Part shown: one piece after another, positions 18,916 to 28,471 of the stretch | Numbering within the stretch: position 1 is the first letter of the stretch | Layout of the letters: every line of letters begins with the position of its first letter | DNA from: Eledone cirrhosa | Lineage: Eukaryota; Mollusca; Cephalopoda; Octopoda; Eledonidae | Assembly: GCA_964016885.1 (NCBI GenBank) | Contig: OZ024749.1 | Coordinates: 27,153,875 to 27,217,874, forward strand | Length of the DNA: 64,000 nt | Reading direction: 5' to 3' | Position numbers and translations under genes: made by a program | Notes under the pieces: model-generated | Database searches by the model: none | Told to the model about the DNA's origin: nothing | What the model saw: only the letters and a program-made list of their open reading frames with translations

Positions 18916-19320
18916 CGCTCACACACAGCGAAGAACAAATAAAATTATGTTACTTTTTTATAGGTTACACCGTGTTTATTTACTACCAGGAAGTACTCTA
19001 CTTTTCATGTATCAACAAATCTTATATTTATTCACAATTGTATAAATAACATTACAAATTATTTATAATTATAATTCTTACAGAATGAAAATAGGCACAA
19101 ATAATATATACATTACTTAACAAATATATAAGATTAAATAGAAGAAAGAAAAAAGGGGGAAGCAAAAGCAAAAACGCCCATATATTCTATAAGTGCGACA
19201 ATCGGCCACACATCATAAGGGTCAACGGAATATTTTGAGGCAATCTGATATTTTTTTTATTCAAGACAATTCTTTTTTCTATAGTTGTCTCTCCCTCTCG
19301 CTATCTATCTATATATATAT
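18060..19320. other. Unassigned AT-rich region
   Basis: No gene was recognised. 18400-18850 contains an unusually GC-richer block ending in an AATAAA-like motif (AGTATAATAAACC, 18809), reminiscent of a retroelement long terminal repeat but without a partner. 18865-18910 is (TA)n. Part of 18990-19225 resembles 62040-62340: a stretch near 19025-19055 in inverted orientation and one near 19190 in direct orientation. Confidence 0.4.
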
Positions 19321-19604
19321 ATACAGTGTATATATATATATATATATTGCTCTGATTATTTAATATATTGATTCTTCATTGAGCCACGACGTGACCGGTT
19401 GCAAAACATATATATCTGTGACTTTATGTATATGTAAACCTTTATATTTAATAATCTCCCGTTAGGTTGAGATACAATTGGGCGATATTGGGCTGCGCTT
19501 TCTAGCAACAAGCCGTAAGCAACTAATCACATTCTTTCTAACTGCCAAGTCACGATTCTTAGTCATTTTGGGCCCGATCACTTTGGAAATTTAAATGTCT
19601 AATT

Positions 19605-19700
19605 TTGAGTTCGCTCCTGATGAGTCCGAAACTCTGGACATTTCCTGTTATTGGATGTCTTAAAATACGGACGAAACCATGGTAGAGATAATTACGGTAT
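19605..19700 (+). ncRNA. Candidate type I hammerhead ribozyme with extended stem II
   Basis: The core is present in order: CTGATGA (19617-19623), stem II strand GTCCG (19624-19628), its partner CGGAC (19668-19672), GAAA (19673-19676), a two-base-pair stem III CC/GG with AT loop (19677-19682) and the cleavage dinucleotide TA (19683-19684). Flanking bases form stem I: CTC 19614-19616 pairs GAG 19685-19687, then an internal loop, then TT/AA and further pairs. The 39-nt loop II itself folds (GACAT with ATGTC). Very short stem III is typical of hammerheads in Penelope-like elements. Activity is not shown. Confidence 0.55.
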
Positions 19701-19970
19701 GTACACATTTCTTCTAAGTTTGAATTTACACCTAATTGTGTATGGTTGACGGTATATTTGGTTTGGTCAGTTTCTACATGCTGTTGAAATGTTGGATAAA
19801 TACTCTATCGTGGCCACCGCGAAGAGGCCGCTTTCGGTTATTTGTCGAAAATTTCTTCATAGGAGCCTTTATTCTTATAGCTTGGTCTAATTGATTTTTT
19901 ATTTGGTTAATTATGCTAATTGGGAGAGGAAATGGTATATATTTTATCTAGTGATTCTAAGGACGATTTA

Positions 19971-19974
<4 letters not shown>

Positions 19975-20029
<55 letters not shown>

Positions 20030-20030
20030 C
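19975..20030. repeat. (TA)n microsatellite
   Basis: Uninterrupted (TA)n of about 45 bp. Confidence 0.9.
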
Positions 20031-20084
20031 TGGGTGATACCTTACCAAGAAAATCCTAAGGAATACAAATCGTAGAGTACTTTT

Positions 20085-20475
20085 TGTAAAGTACTCTACG
20101 ATTATCGTTCTATCAGCTTACTGAGTCACGTTTACAAGCTTTTCATTGTTTCATTGCAGCACGAGTGAAGCCAGACCTTTACGCCTCATTTCCTGAAACA
20201 CAAGCCGCATATCACCCTTGAACAGATCCTAGCTATTGAACAAATCATTGAGAAATCAATAGAATTCAACAACCCTGTGCACATCACCTTCATTGATTTC
20301 CCAAAAGCTTTTGACAACGTGAAACTACCCAGCTTGTGGCAACTCTTAAACAAGACCTCAATTAACAAAAAAATACATCAACCTATTGAAAGAAACTTAC
20401 ACCAACTCAACAGCATATATCATAACAGACTTGGTAACTACACGCTGTATAGATATCTTGAAGGGAGTTGAAGGT
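20085..20475 (+). mobile_element. LINE reverse transcriptase fragment
   Basis: Encodes HITFIDFPKAFDNVKLPSLW and LLNKTSINKKIH, the RT motif A region of a jockey/RTE-like LINE, with stops on either side. Confidence 0.7.
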
Positions 20476-20544
20476 AGTTATATATAGAAATAATTGTTTC
20501 TACTTTTGGCACAAGGCCAATCCACCGCATATATATTTATATAA

Positions 20545-20745
20545 ATAATTGTTTCTACTTTTGGCACAAGGCCAGCAAATTATCCAGTGTATTACTGGTA
20601 CTTTATTTTATCGACCCCCGTAAGGATGAAAGGCAAAGTTAACCTCGCCGGGATTTGAACTCAGAATGGCAAGGGCCGTAACTCTATGCGTCAAAGCATG
20701 GTGTCCGACCCTCTACCGATACTGCCAATCCACTCACCATAATAT
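20545..20745 (-). mobile_element. tRNA-derived SINE
   Basis: Full reverse copy; a second truncated 3' end of the same SINE lies at 20490-20520. Confidence 0.85.
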
Positions 20746-21004
20746 ATTTATATAAATAATGTACAATTGTTGCATATGGATCAGTGAAACTGTACAGTCA
20801 GGACTTTGAAAAAAAATAGGTCTATTATTTTAAAATTTGATATATATATATAATTGAAGTATAAAAGATATATGTATATGTACATATAGAGAGAAAGGAC
20901 CATATATCAGTGAGAAAACAATATATTGTATATATACAGAGCACATATTTCAAAGAAAACTAAGTACTCCAGATAGAATCAAAAGAGCTCCCTAAAGTGC
21001 TATT

Positions 21005-21946
21005 TTGTGTTGTGTAAACCACATATATATAACAATGAGTGCTAAACAATATCATTGCATCACTAAACCTAATTTTATAAAATACTATACTCAAATTATT
21101 GAAGGAATGGACAATCTAGATTCATTTCTTGATTTTGGTCTCCAGAACCAGTTATTTCTTCCAGATCATAACGAAGAAATAAAATCCCTCACGAATCCTG
21201 ATGATCGTGTACGAAAATTACTTGAATTTATATATTACAAACTACCCGAATATTCCGATAAATTCATATCGGCCTTGAAAAAATCAGAACATCATAATTT
21301 AGTCGCTCTGTTTGTGGAGTCACAAAGTTACCCAATGACATTAAACCTTCACGATTGCATGATAATAATAAATAATGATAAATTTCCCGAAGACAATCTT
21401 CAAGAGAGAAACATTAACGAAATGGACTTGGGAAAAGTCAGCAAACTTTTCTCTGATTTTAATTTTAAAATATTTGAAAATAAGAATAAAACTGCTGCTG
21501 AGATGAAAGAGATAATTGACAGGGGTATTAAAAGTTGTAAAGAATGTTTCGTAATGTTGTTGATATCACATTGTAAATTGGGTAAGACCTGTGGAGTTGA
21601 TGGTGAGACATTATCTTATTACAATATTAACAATCTACTAAACTGTGAAAACTTGAAAAACAAACCTAAACTTATTTATATCATCAACACGCATCAATCT
21701 TATATACAGGAAGATCATCCAAATACATATTTCACTGCTCCAGATTTGTATGTTCATTTTGTCTCTGTGGCAAAAGAGTCAGACTGTAATTTCCTTAAAA
21801 CTTTAGTTAGTGTATATGAGAGGGAGAAAGAGTATTGTGATATTTGGAAACTAGCTGCAGAAATTAACAGGAACATTCCTGATACTCAGATCAATTATAA
21901 TTATTCGACTTTGACTAAGTCGGTGATACTTCGAGTTAAAGACTAA
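21005..21946 (+). CDS. CARD-caspase homologue lacking the catalytic cysteine (pseudocaspase), single exon
   Basis: This intact 313-codon ORF is my reading as an apoptosis or inflammation-type regulator. The better start is the second Met (21035, ACAATGAG context), giving 303 residues. Numbering from there, residues about 12-95 fit a CARD (DFGLQNQLFLPDHNEEIKSL, RVRKLLEFI, FISALKKSEHHNLVALF). Residues 103-303 fit a caspase fold: MIIINNDKF, RNINEMDLGKVSKLF, MLLISHCKLG, CGVDGE and KPKLIYIINTHQ. The catalytic His (H179, SHG-like SHC) is retained, but the QACRG pentapeptide is NTHQS, so Cys is replaced by His220. The p10 loop normally holding the SWR substrate arginine is shortened. A plausible role is a dominant-negative or adaptor-like CARD decoy; this is inference. 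It is intronless and surrounded by repeats, so it may be a retrocopy or one exon of a larger gene. No poly(A) relic is visible. Confidence 0.75.
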   Translation: MCCVNHIYITMSAKQYHCITKPNFIKYYTQIIEGMDNLDSFLDFGLQNQLFLPDHNEEIKSLTNPDDRVRKLLEFIYYKLPEYSDKFISALKKSEHHNLVALFVESQSYPMTLNLHDCMIIINNDKFPEDNLQERNINEMDLGKVSKLFSDFNFKIFENKNKTAAEMKEIIDRGIKSCKECFVMLLISHCKLGKTCGVDGETLSYYNINNLLNCENLKNKPKLIYIINTHQSYIQEDHPNTYFTAPDLYVHFVSVAKESDCNFLKTLVSVYEREKEYCDIWKLAAEINRNIPDTQINYNYSTLTKSVILRVKD

Positions 21947-21989
21947 ATGATGTTTGTCTGTTTTAAATCCTCATGTGTATCTGAATTGT

Positions 21990-22115
21990 TTAATATGCTG
22001 AGCGGCATAGAGTTATGACTCTTTTCATTCTGAGTTCAAATCCCGTTGAGGTTAGCTTTGCCTTTCATCTTTATGGAGTCAATAAAATATAATAGCAGTA
22101 ATACACAGGAGTTTA
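21990..22115 (+). mobile_element. tRNA-derived SINE fragment
   Basis: GAGTTCAAATCCCGTTGAGG and TTTGCCTTTCATC blocks, cut on the right by the Ty3/gypsy element at 22122. Confidence 0.7.
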
Positions 22116-22121
22116 TTTTGA

Positions 22122-22147
22122 CATGTACACCGATACTAATCTCCTAA
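22122..22147 (+). repeat. Stub of the 5' LTR of the Ty3/gypsy element
   Basis: ATGTACACCGATACTAATCT and following bases are identical to the end of the 3' LTR at 27575-27600. Only the last 26 bases or so of the 5' LTR remain. Confidence 0.8.
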
Positions 22148-22148
22148 A

Positions 22149-22170
22149 GTGGTGACCCCCGACGTGATTT
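22149..22170 (+). promoter_or_regulatory. Primer binding site of the Ty3/gypsy element
   Basis: TGGTGACCCCCGACGTGATT directly follows the LTR stub. TGG-starting primer sites complementary to a tRNA 3' end are expected here. The tRNA was not identified. Confidence 0.65.
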
Positions 22171-22634
22171 TTAAAAAAAAAAAAAAAAAATGGGAAATGG
22201 TATGCGGTGTATATAGAGGAGAAAAAAACAGAAGAAAAAGAAAAAAAAATAACAATTTAATACAAAACGAACACCTACAATTATTGACACACAAACAAAC
22301 AGCAATTGTATGAATGTTTTTGCCTTTTTTTTTCTCTCCTTTTCTGCCCTTCTCTTCTCTGGCTAAAAATTTTTGAGGATGACAAGATGGAGTCTCTCTT
22401 CTCCATCATTAGTGTTTTTGGCGCGAAATAGTCCGCCATGTTGGATTTTTTTTTTAAGTCCCTTGCCCTTACCTTAGTAATAACAGCATTCACTTAATCG
22501 CTTCTTTGCATATTGTCCCGGATGCATTATTTTTCCGGTCCAGTGGTTTGACAGGGAAAAATAAGCGATTTTGTTTTCCTTTTCTGTTGCGTTAGAGAAA
22601 TTTTTCCAAACGGTAAATTGCTTACAGTATACCA

Positions 22635-23429
22635 ATGGCTTCTCACTCTGTTCTGCCAACGTACACGGGCGACGTAAGGCTATGGTTCGCACAGCTAGAA
22701 GCATTTTTCAAGGCGAACAGAGTTGACGAGGAACTACAACGTCCTGTGGTCCTTAGCGCAATTCCGCCGGCAATTCTCCCAGCGATTAAGGACCTGGTGT
22801 TAGAGACACCCACAGACTCGATGTATACGTCTCTGAAGGCTAAAATACTCAGCCGGACAGAACAGTCTTCAGAAAAAAGATTTAGGGCTTTGGTCCATCT
22901 GGAGCATATAGGGGATGGCACCCCATCGAACCTCCTAAGGCGAATGAAGGACCTAACGGAAGGGTCGGTAGTGGAAACTGCCCTGCTGAAGCAGTTGTTC
23001 TTCTCGCGCCTGCCGACCAACGAACAAGCAATTTTGGCCCCCATGAGGGATACAAGCACAGTGGATCAGCTTGCCGCCTCTGCGGACAAAGTTTTCGAGG
23101 TGACGAATGCCGGAGGCAGCAACACCCTTGCCGCTGTTCACCACCCAGCTCGGGCCACACACAGCCATGCGATCTACGTGGCAGCGCCAATAGACAGCGC
23201 AACCATTATGGCAATGCAAAGGTCCATTCAGGAACTCACCATAGAGCTCCACAAGATGAAGGCCTTGTGTGGTGCCCATTCGCGCCCCCGCAGTCACGGG
23301 AGATCGCAAAGTTTTAGACGTCGTTCTAAATCACCAGCTTCATCTTTATGCTGGTACCACGAGCGATTTGCTGAGAACGCGAATCACTGCGTGCAACCTT
23401 GCTCCTTTCATAAGGCGGGAAACGCCTAA
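22635..23429 (+). mobile_element. Ty3/gypsy gag ORF
   Basis: 264 codons, intact. Gag core (LPTYTGDVRLWFAQLEAFFK near the N-terminus) and a C-terminal CWYHERFAENANHCVQPCSF motif, the C-x-H-C-type end of this lineage's gag that replaces a classical CCHC knuckle. It packages the element's RNA in virus-like particles. The stop codon at 23427 is followed by the pol frame. Confidence 0.88.
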
Positions 23430-23440
23430 GAGGTCCTCTG

Positions 23441-26400
23441 ATGGGGACAGTTGACCTCAACATAAAGCCACCAAACCGCCATTTCTTCATTAAGGACCTA
23501 ATGTCCGGAAGAGGTTTCCTCGTGGATACAGGAGCCTCCTGTAGTATTTCGCCGGTCCATTGCCTGAAAGAAACCCCCATAGAGTCATCTGTTATGCTGC
23601 AGGCAGTTAACCACTCGTCTATAAAGACGTTCGGGCAAATCTCGCTTCCTCTCAAATTCCTAAATCTGCGTAGGGATTTTAAGTGGATTTTTACAGTTGC
23701 CAATTTGCCATACCCCATCTTAGGAGCAGATTTCCTCCACAACTTCTCTTTAACTGTGGACGTCCGTGGCCAACGCCTGGTGGATAACATCACCGGCTTT
23801 TCAATTCATGGCCAGGAAGCCAATGCTCCAATAGTCAGCCCCATGTTCTTCGTCGCTGCCGCCGGAGACGCCTACCATTCGTTGCTGGGTTCTTTCCCGG
23901 AGCTCACGGATGGAAATTTTCGAGTCACTGACCCAACACACTCGACCGAACATTTCGTTTCCACCACTGGTGCTCCAGTGTTTTCGCGTCCACGCCGCTT
24001 ACCGACGGAAAAATTAAAGGCAGCACGGTCCGAGTTCGACCATATGCTGCAGCTGGGCATTATTCGCCCTTCTACGAGTCCTTGGGCTTCACCGTTACAC
24101 ATGGTGCCCAAGACTTCCGGCGACTGGAGACCCACTGGGGATTATAGGAGGTTAAATGCCATGACCGTCCCGGATAGGTATCCCATTCCCCATCTCCATG
24201 ATTTTGCATCTTCACTGCAGGGGTGTAAGATTTTTTCTAAGTTAGATTTAGTGCGAGCCTACCACCAAATTCCGGTCAGGAAGGAGCATATTCCGAAAAT
24301 GGCGATTACAACCCCTTTCGGATCCTTCGAATTTTTTACCATGCCTTTCGGACTCAGGAACGCCGCTTAGCACTTTTCAGCGGTTCATAGACGAGGTCAC
24401 GCGTGGTCTGGACTTCGTTTATGCTTACATAGACGATATTCTCGTCGCTAGTTCCTCTCCGGAAGAGCATATGCGCCACATGCTTCTCTTATTTCGGCGA
24501 CTTCAGGATTACCGCGTTCGCATGAATCCAGCAAAGTGTGTTTTCGGTTCCACTTCCCTAAATTTTTTAGGCCACCTCATCGACGCCGAAGGTATTAGAC
24601 CGCTCCCTCAGCGAGTTCAAGCCATACAGGAGTTACCTCTGCCTACTACACTTCACCAGTTGCGTCACTTCTTAGGCCTAATCAATTTCTATAGGCGTTT
24701 CGTTCCTCATTGTGCTAATTTGCTATCTTCCCTTACTGACATTTTAAAAAATCGTCGTAAGAAGAAGGAGGATATTTCCTTGACACAAGGACAGCTTCAA
24801 GACTTCCAGTCTGCCAAGACAGCACTCGCTAGTTCATCTTTGCTAGCCCACCCGGTACCAGAGGCCAAGCTTTCACTTTGTGTTGATGCATCTGATACCG
24901 CTGTGGGTGCAGTTTTACAGCAGTCCTACGTTGAAAACCAACAACCTTTGGCATTTTTCTCGAGGAAGTTGAAACCAGCAGAAACGCGTTATAGCATGTT
25001 TGGGCGGGAATTATTAGCCATATATCTGTCGGTGAAACATTTCTCTCATATTCTTGAGGGGAGAAATTTTACAGTTTTTACCGACCACAATCCTTTGACC
25101 TTCACTTTGAGGGCCAAAGCCGACAGATATTCGCCCAGAGAGACAAGGCACCTGGACTACGTTTCACAATTTACAAACGATATCCAGCACATTGCCGGCT
25201 CGCACAACATAGCTGCAGACGCATTGTCACGTTTGCCAATTAGCTCCATCTCGTCATCCCAGGAGATCGACTTAGGTCGTTTAGCTGCAGACCAACCTGC
25301 ACTCCAATCGTTGGACACTCTTTCTGCTGAATTTGCGACTTGCATTTTCAAATATCTACCCTTGTCCACCACCGACAGGCAGATTCTATGTGATGTATCT
25401 ACTGATGCACCACGACCACTTGTTTCTGAGACTCACCGTCGAATTGTGTTCCTGGCTTTACACATTTCTCACCTAGGATCTGCTGCCACAGTAAAGCTCA
25501 TAACAGCCAGATTCTTCTGGCCAAATATGAGGCGCGACATTGCTGCTTGGTGCCGTTCCTGCATCGCTTGCCAGAAATCGAAAATATAGACACATCCGGA
25601 CTCCACTTGGTACTTTCAGTACTCCAGATGCTCGGTTTCAACACATCCACATTGACATCGTTGGACCTTGGCCATTCAGCAGTGGATATTCATACATATT
25701 GACGTGTGTCGATCGTTTTTCGAGATGGCCTGAGGCCATCCCTTTACAAGACATGACTGCTGAGACTGTAGCACGTGCCCTGGTATCAGGGTGGATTATC
25801 CGCTTTGGGGTACCAACTACACTCACCACAGACCGTGGTAGACAATTCGAGTCCCATCTCTTCTCTGAGCTCACAAAAATAATTGGAGCTCAACGGATTC
25901 GGACCACAGCCTATCATCCTGCGTCAAATGGAATGGTGGAACGATTCCACCACCAATTAAAGGCCGCTCTTCGCGCCTATCTAGATTCTCAACGTTGGAA
26001 CAAGTACCTTCCTATTGTGTTGTTAGGAATTCAGTCATCAATAAAGGAGGACCTTGGGTTCTCCCCGGCCGAATTACTTTACGGTGCTCCTCTAGCATTG
26101 CCTGGGCAAATGCTTACCCCTGTTGATCTTGCTTTCCAAGATCCGCTTTCCTACGTATCCTGTCTGCGTTCTTATTTTCAGGACCTGCCGCCGATGGATA
26201 CGAGGAAAATAACTGTAAAACCTGCGGTCCTGAGGGATATTGCCTCGTGGACCCATGTGTTCGTAAGGAACGATGCTGTGAGACCACCCCTCACACAACC
26301 ATACTCTGGACCCTACCAACAAACATTTCACTGTAAACGTTAAGGGGTCCAGAGAGACAATTTCGGTGGATAGACTGAAAAGGGCACACAATGACACTCA

Positions 26401-26548
26401 TACACCCGAGCCACAAATATCCCAATCTTTCTCTCTTGTGCATACACCTACTCCTTCTGCCCCACCTTCACCTACATACAAGACTACGACCCGTTCCGGT
26501 CGGAGAGTCCACTGGCCCAAAAAGTTCTGCCAAACTATTTTTATGTGA
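23441..26548 (+). mobile_element. Ty3/gypsy pol: protease, RT, RNase H, integrase; frameshifted
   Basis: Order of domains: aspartic protease ([13 protein letters not shown], 23515), reverse transcriptase ([14 protein letters not shown], then YAYIDDILVASSS near 24420), RNase H (LCVDASDTAVGAVLQQ, FTDHNPLTF), integrase zinc-binding HHCC ([14 protein letters not shown]) and the DDE core ([28 protein letters not shown]). The reading frame breaks at 24365-24370 (extra base plus TAG), at about 25588 and at about 26310-26345, so no full polyprotein can be made without repair. The end encodes a basic tail with PPSPTYKTTTRSGR. The protease-RT-RNase H-integrase order defines Ty3/gypsy. Confidence 0.92.
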
Positions 26549-26549
26549 A

Positions 26550-27135
26550 CTGGCCACTGGAGCCTTATTTTTATTTTGCTGTTCTTGTTATTTATTGATT
26601 TGTTGTATTACAATGTACCTCTCATTACCATTTCACTGGATGTATATATATGTTTTTCGTTTCCTTTTACAACGAACATTTAAAGCTATATTCTTCTATT
26701 TGCCGGTTTATAAATTTACCACGTAAATTTGCCGTTGAAAACTGCGCATTTATTCAGAATGCTTATTTCTCTGGTCGCTGGCCTCTTGACCCTTCCAGGT
26801 CAACGCATTCACAACATCAACAACAACAACACAGCTTAATCAACAACCAAAACCAGCAAAACAAGCCAGAGAATTTATTTCTGCAGCACTCTTCCTGTGA
26901 GAAATTCCCTTCGGAAGTTGGAAATTTCACGTTATACCACAGACCAGAAACCACCTGCATTCATTCTCTGGAACACATTCTTTCCTGCTGTCATGTGATT
27001 GCACACATGTGAACTGTATTTTGAACTTTGACCTCTTCTCTTACTTTTATTACATTGTATCATAATTTTCATGCCTCTTACATGCTCGCCATCTTACTCC
27101 ATGCATGCTTCATTCGATTTTTCTGTTTTAAAAAT
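26550..27135. other. Gypsy 3' untranslated region
   Basis: Between the end of pol and the polypurine tract. Short open frames here have no recognisable domain, and no env-like ORF with signal peptide and membrane anchor was seen. Confidence 0.6.
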
Positions 27136-27149
27136 CTGGCGGGGGATAA
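27136..27149 (+). promoter_or_regulatory. Polypurine tract before the 3' LTR
   Basis: TGGCGGGGGATAA lies directly upstream of the LTR start TGTAGCA and is positioned as the plus-strand primer. Confidence 0.65.
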
Positions 27150-27600
27150 TGTAGCAAGAGTTGCCTCCCTTGTCATGACAATCTCATCACCGCTCTCTAG
27201 ACAGGAAGTAGCTGGAGTTGCTTCCATTTGGGGTTGACAGACTCCCTGTTGGTCACTTCCAGTCAGACCCTATAAAAGGAACAGGTCAGGACAATCTTTC
27301 TCTCTCGCCTCCTGAATTCCAAAGTGGTAACACCTGCGACCTTAGCATGAGATGATTCCTTTCTCATAATCCTTCGCCACCAAGAAGAATGCAACATGCA
27401 GCCTAAGAAGATGTTAACACCAACTAGAGAAGATCTCGGTTCTTCTCCACAAACTTCAGCCTGGAGTTGTGATCCACGGGTAATGATTCATTTATATTAA
27501 TACCTTTGACTTCTATGAAGTAAAAACATTATCACAACACACACCGGCATTTATTGTCTTTTGTAATAATTTTATATGTACACCGATACTAATCTCCTAA
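27150..27600 (+). repeat. 3' LTR of the Ty3/gypsy element
   Basis: Starts TGTAGCAAGAG and ends with the sequence also found at 22122-22147. It holds a TATA box (CCTATAAAAGG, about 27270). Length is about 450 bp. Confidence 0.8.
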
Positions 27601-27740
27601 ACATCCTTCTAACAGGCTTCCATACAGTTTCTGTCAACCAAATTTCACTGACAATGCTTGAGCTTCACCTGTGGGTAATGGAATCAAAGACAAACTCTCT
27701 TACATGATTGTGAAGGAAGAAAAAAAAATATGAGTGACTT

Positions 27741-27775
27741 TTTATTTCAATAAAACTAATTTTATTGTTTTTATT
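27741..27775 (-). terminator. Candidate poly(A) signals of RSPH10B
   Basis: On the minus strand AATAAA occurs about 27746-27741 and again near 27766 and 27774. They are the nearest I found downstream of the stop codon at 28110, about 340-370 bases away. Confidence 0.35.
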
Positions 27776-27882
27776 AAAAGAAAAAAATCTCAAAATTCAT
27801 AACCACACCCACCCCTATCCAACCCAAACCACTCTCAGAAATTCACTCTCCACCATCCCATCCTCGAGAATATGGAAAGATT

Positions 27883-28080
27883 TACCGTATATACTCAAAT
27901 ATAAGTCTACCCTGCTATTTCTTCTATGAGAAATGGGCAAAAATCAAAACCTTATCTACGTAGAATTTAAAATTGGTGAAAATTATGTAAATATTGACAC
28001 CCCTACCACCACACACACACTTTCTCCCATTAATTTTTTGGGTCACATATTCCTCAGCTTATATTTAAGTATATACGGTA
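27883..28080. mobile_element. TA-flanked MITE forming the RSPH10B 3' UTR
   Basis: Terminal inverted repeats TACCGTATATACTCAAATAT and ATATTTAAGTATATACGGTA (one mismatch). The TA ends and lack of ORF suggest a Tc1/mariner-type MITE. It lies 30 bases after the RSPH10B stop codon. Confidence 0.7.
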
Positions 28081-28109
28081 GGTTTTGATTTATATTCAAA
28101 ATCTTCCTC

Positions 28110-28471
28110 TTATGATTGGACACCATCATAAGGAACACGAGGGGGGGCAGTGGATTTCATTTCAGTACCAAACTCATCATACACATAAAACACTTCACCA
28201 TTACGCTGGTCCTGGTTTGAGGTATCATTCTGCAGTGCTTCATGACGAGACAAGAGCCACCGCTGCGTGGCAGCTTTTTGTTTCTGAATCTTTTTAATCC
28301 TTTTCAGCTCTTCTGTCACCTTTTTCTCGACAACCTGTCTCATGTTGAGCAGCTTCTTTACGGGAAGAATGAATTTCTCGATGAAAAAGATATGAATCTG
28401 GTGAGTCCAAAAGTTGTACTTCTTCGTAGATTGATCAAGTTCCTGAGATTCTGTCTCCTCTTCAGTGTCAA
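28110..28471 (-). CDS. RSPH10B: RSPH10B exon 17 (terminal)
   Basis: Acceptor AAACTGTAG before 28471, entering in phase 1. Encodes [20 protein letters not shown], then the [20 protein letters not shown] helix and a basic coiled coil, ending VPYDGVQS and TAA at 28112-28110. Confidence 0.92.

Noticed and set aside
22281..22600. Minus-strand small ORFs upstream of gypsy gag
   Set aside because: They lie in the element's 5' leader, antisense to it, and have no recognisable domain.
26650..27012. Env-like gene of the gypsy element
   Set aside because: No signal peptide, glycoprotein pattern or anchor; short unrelated open frames only.
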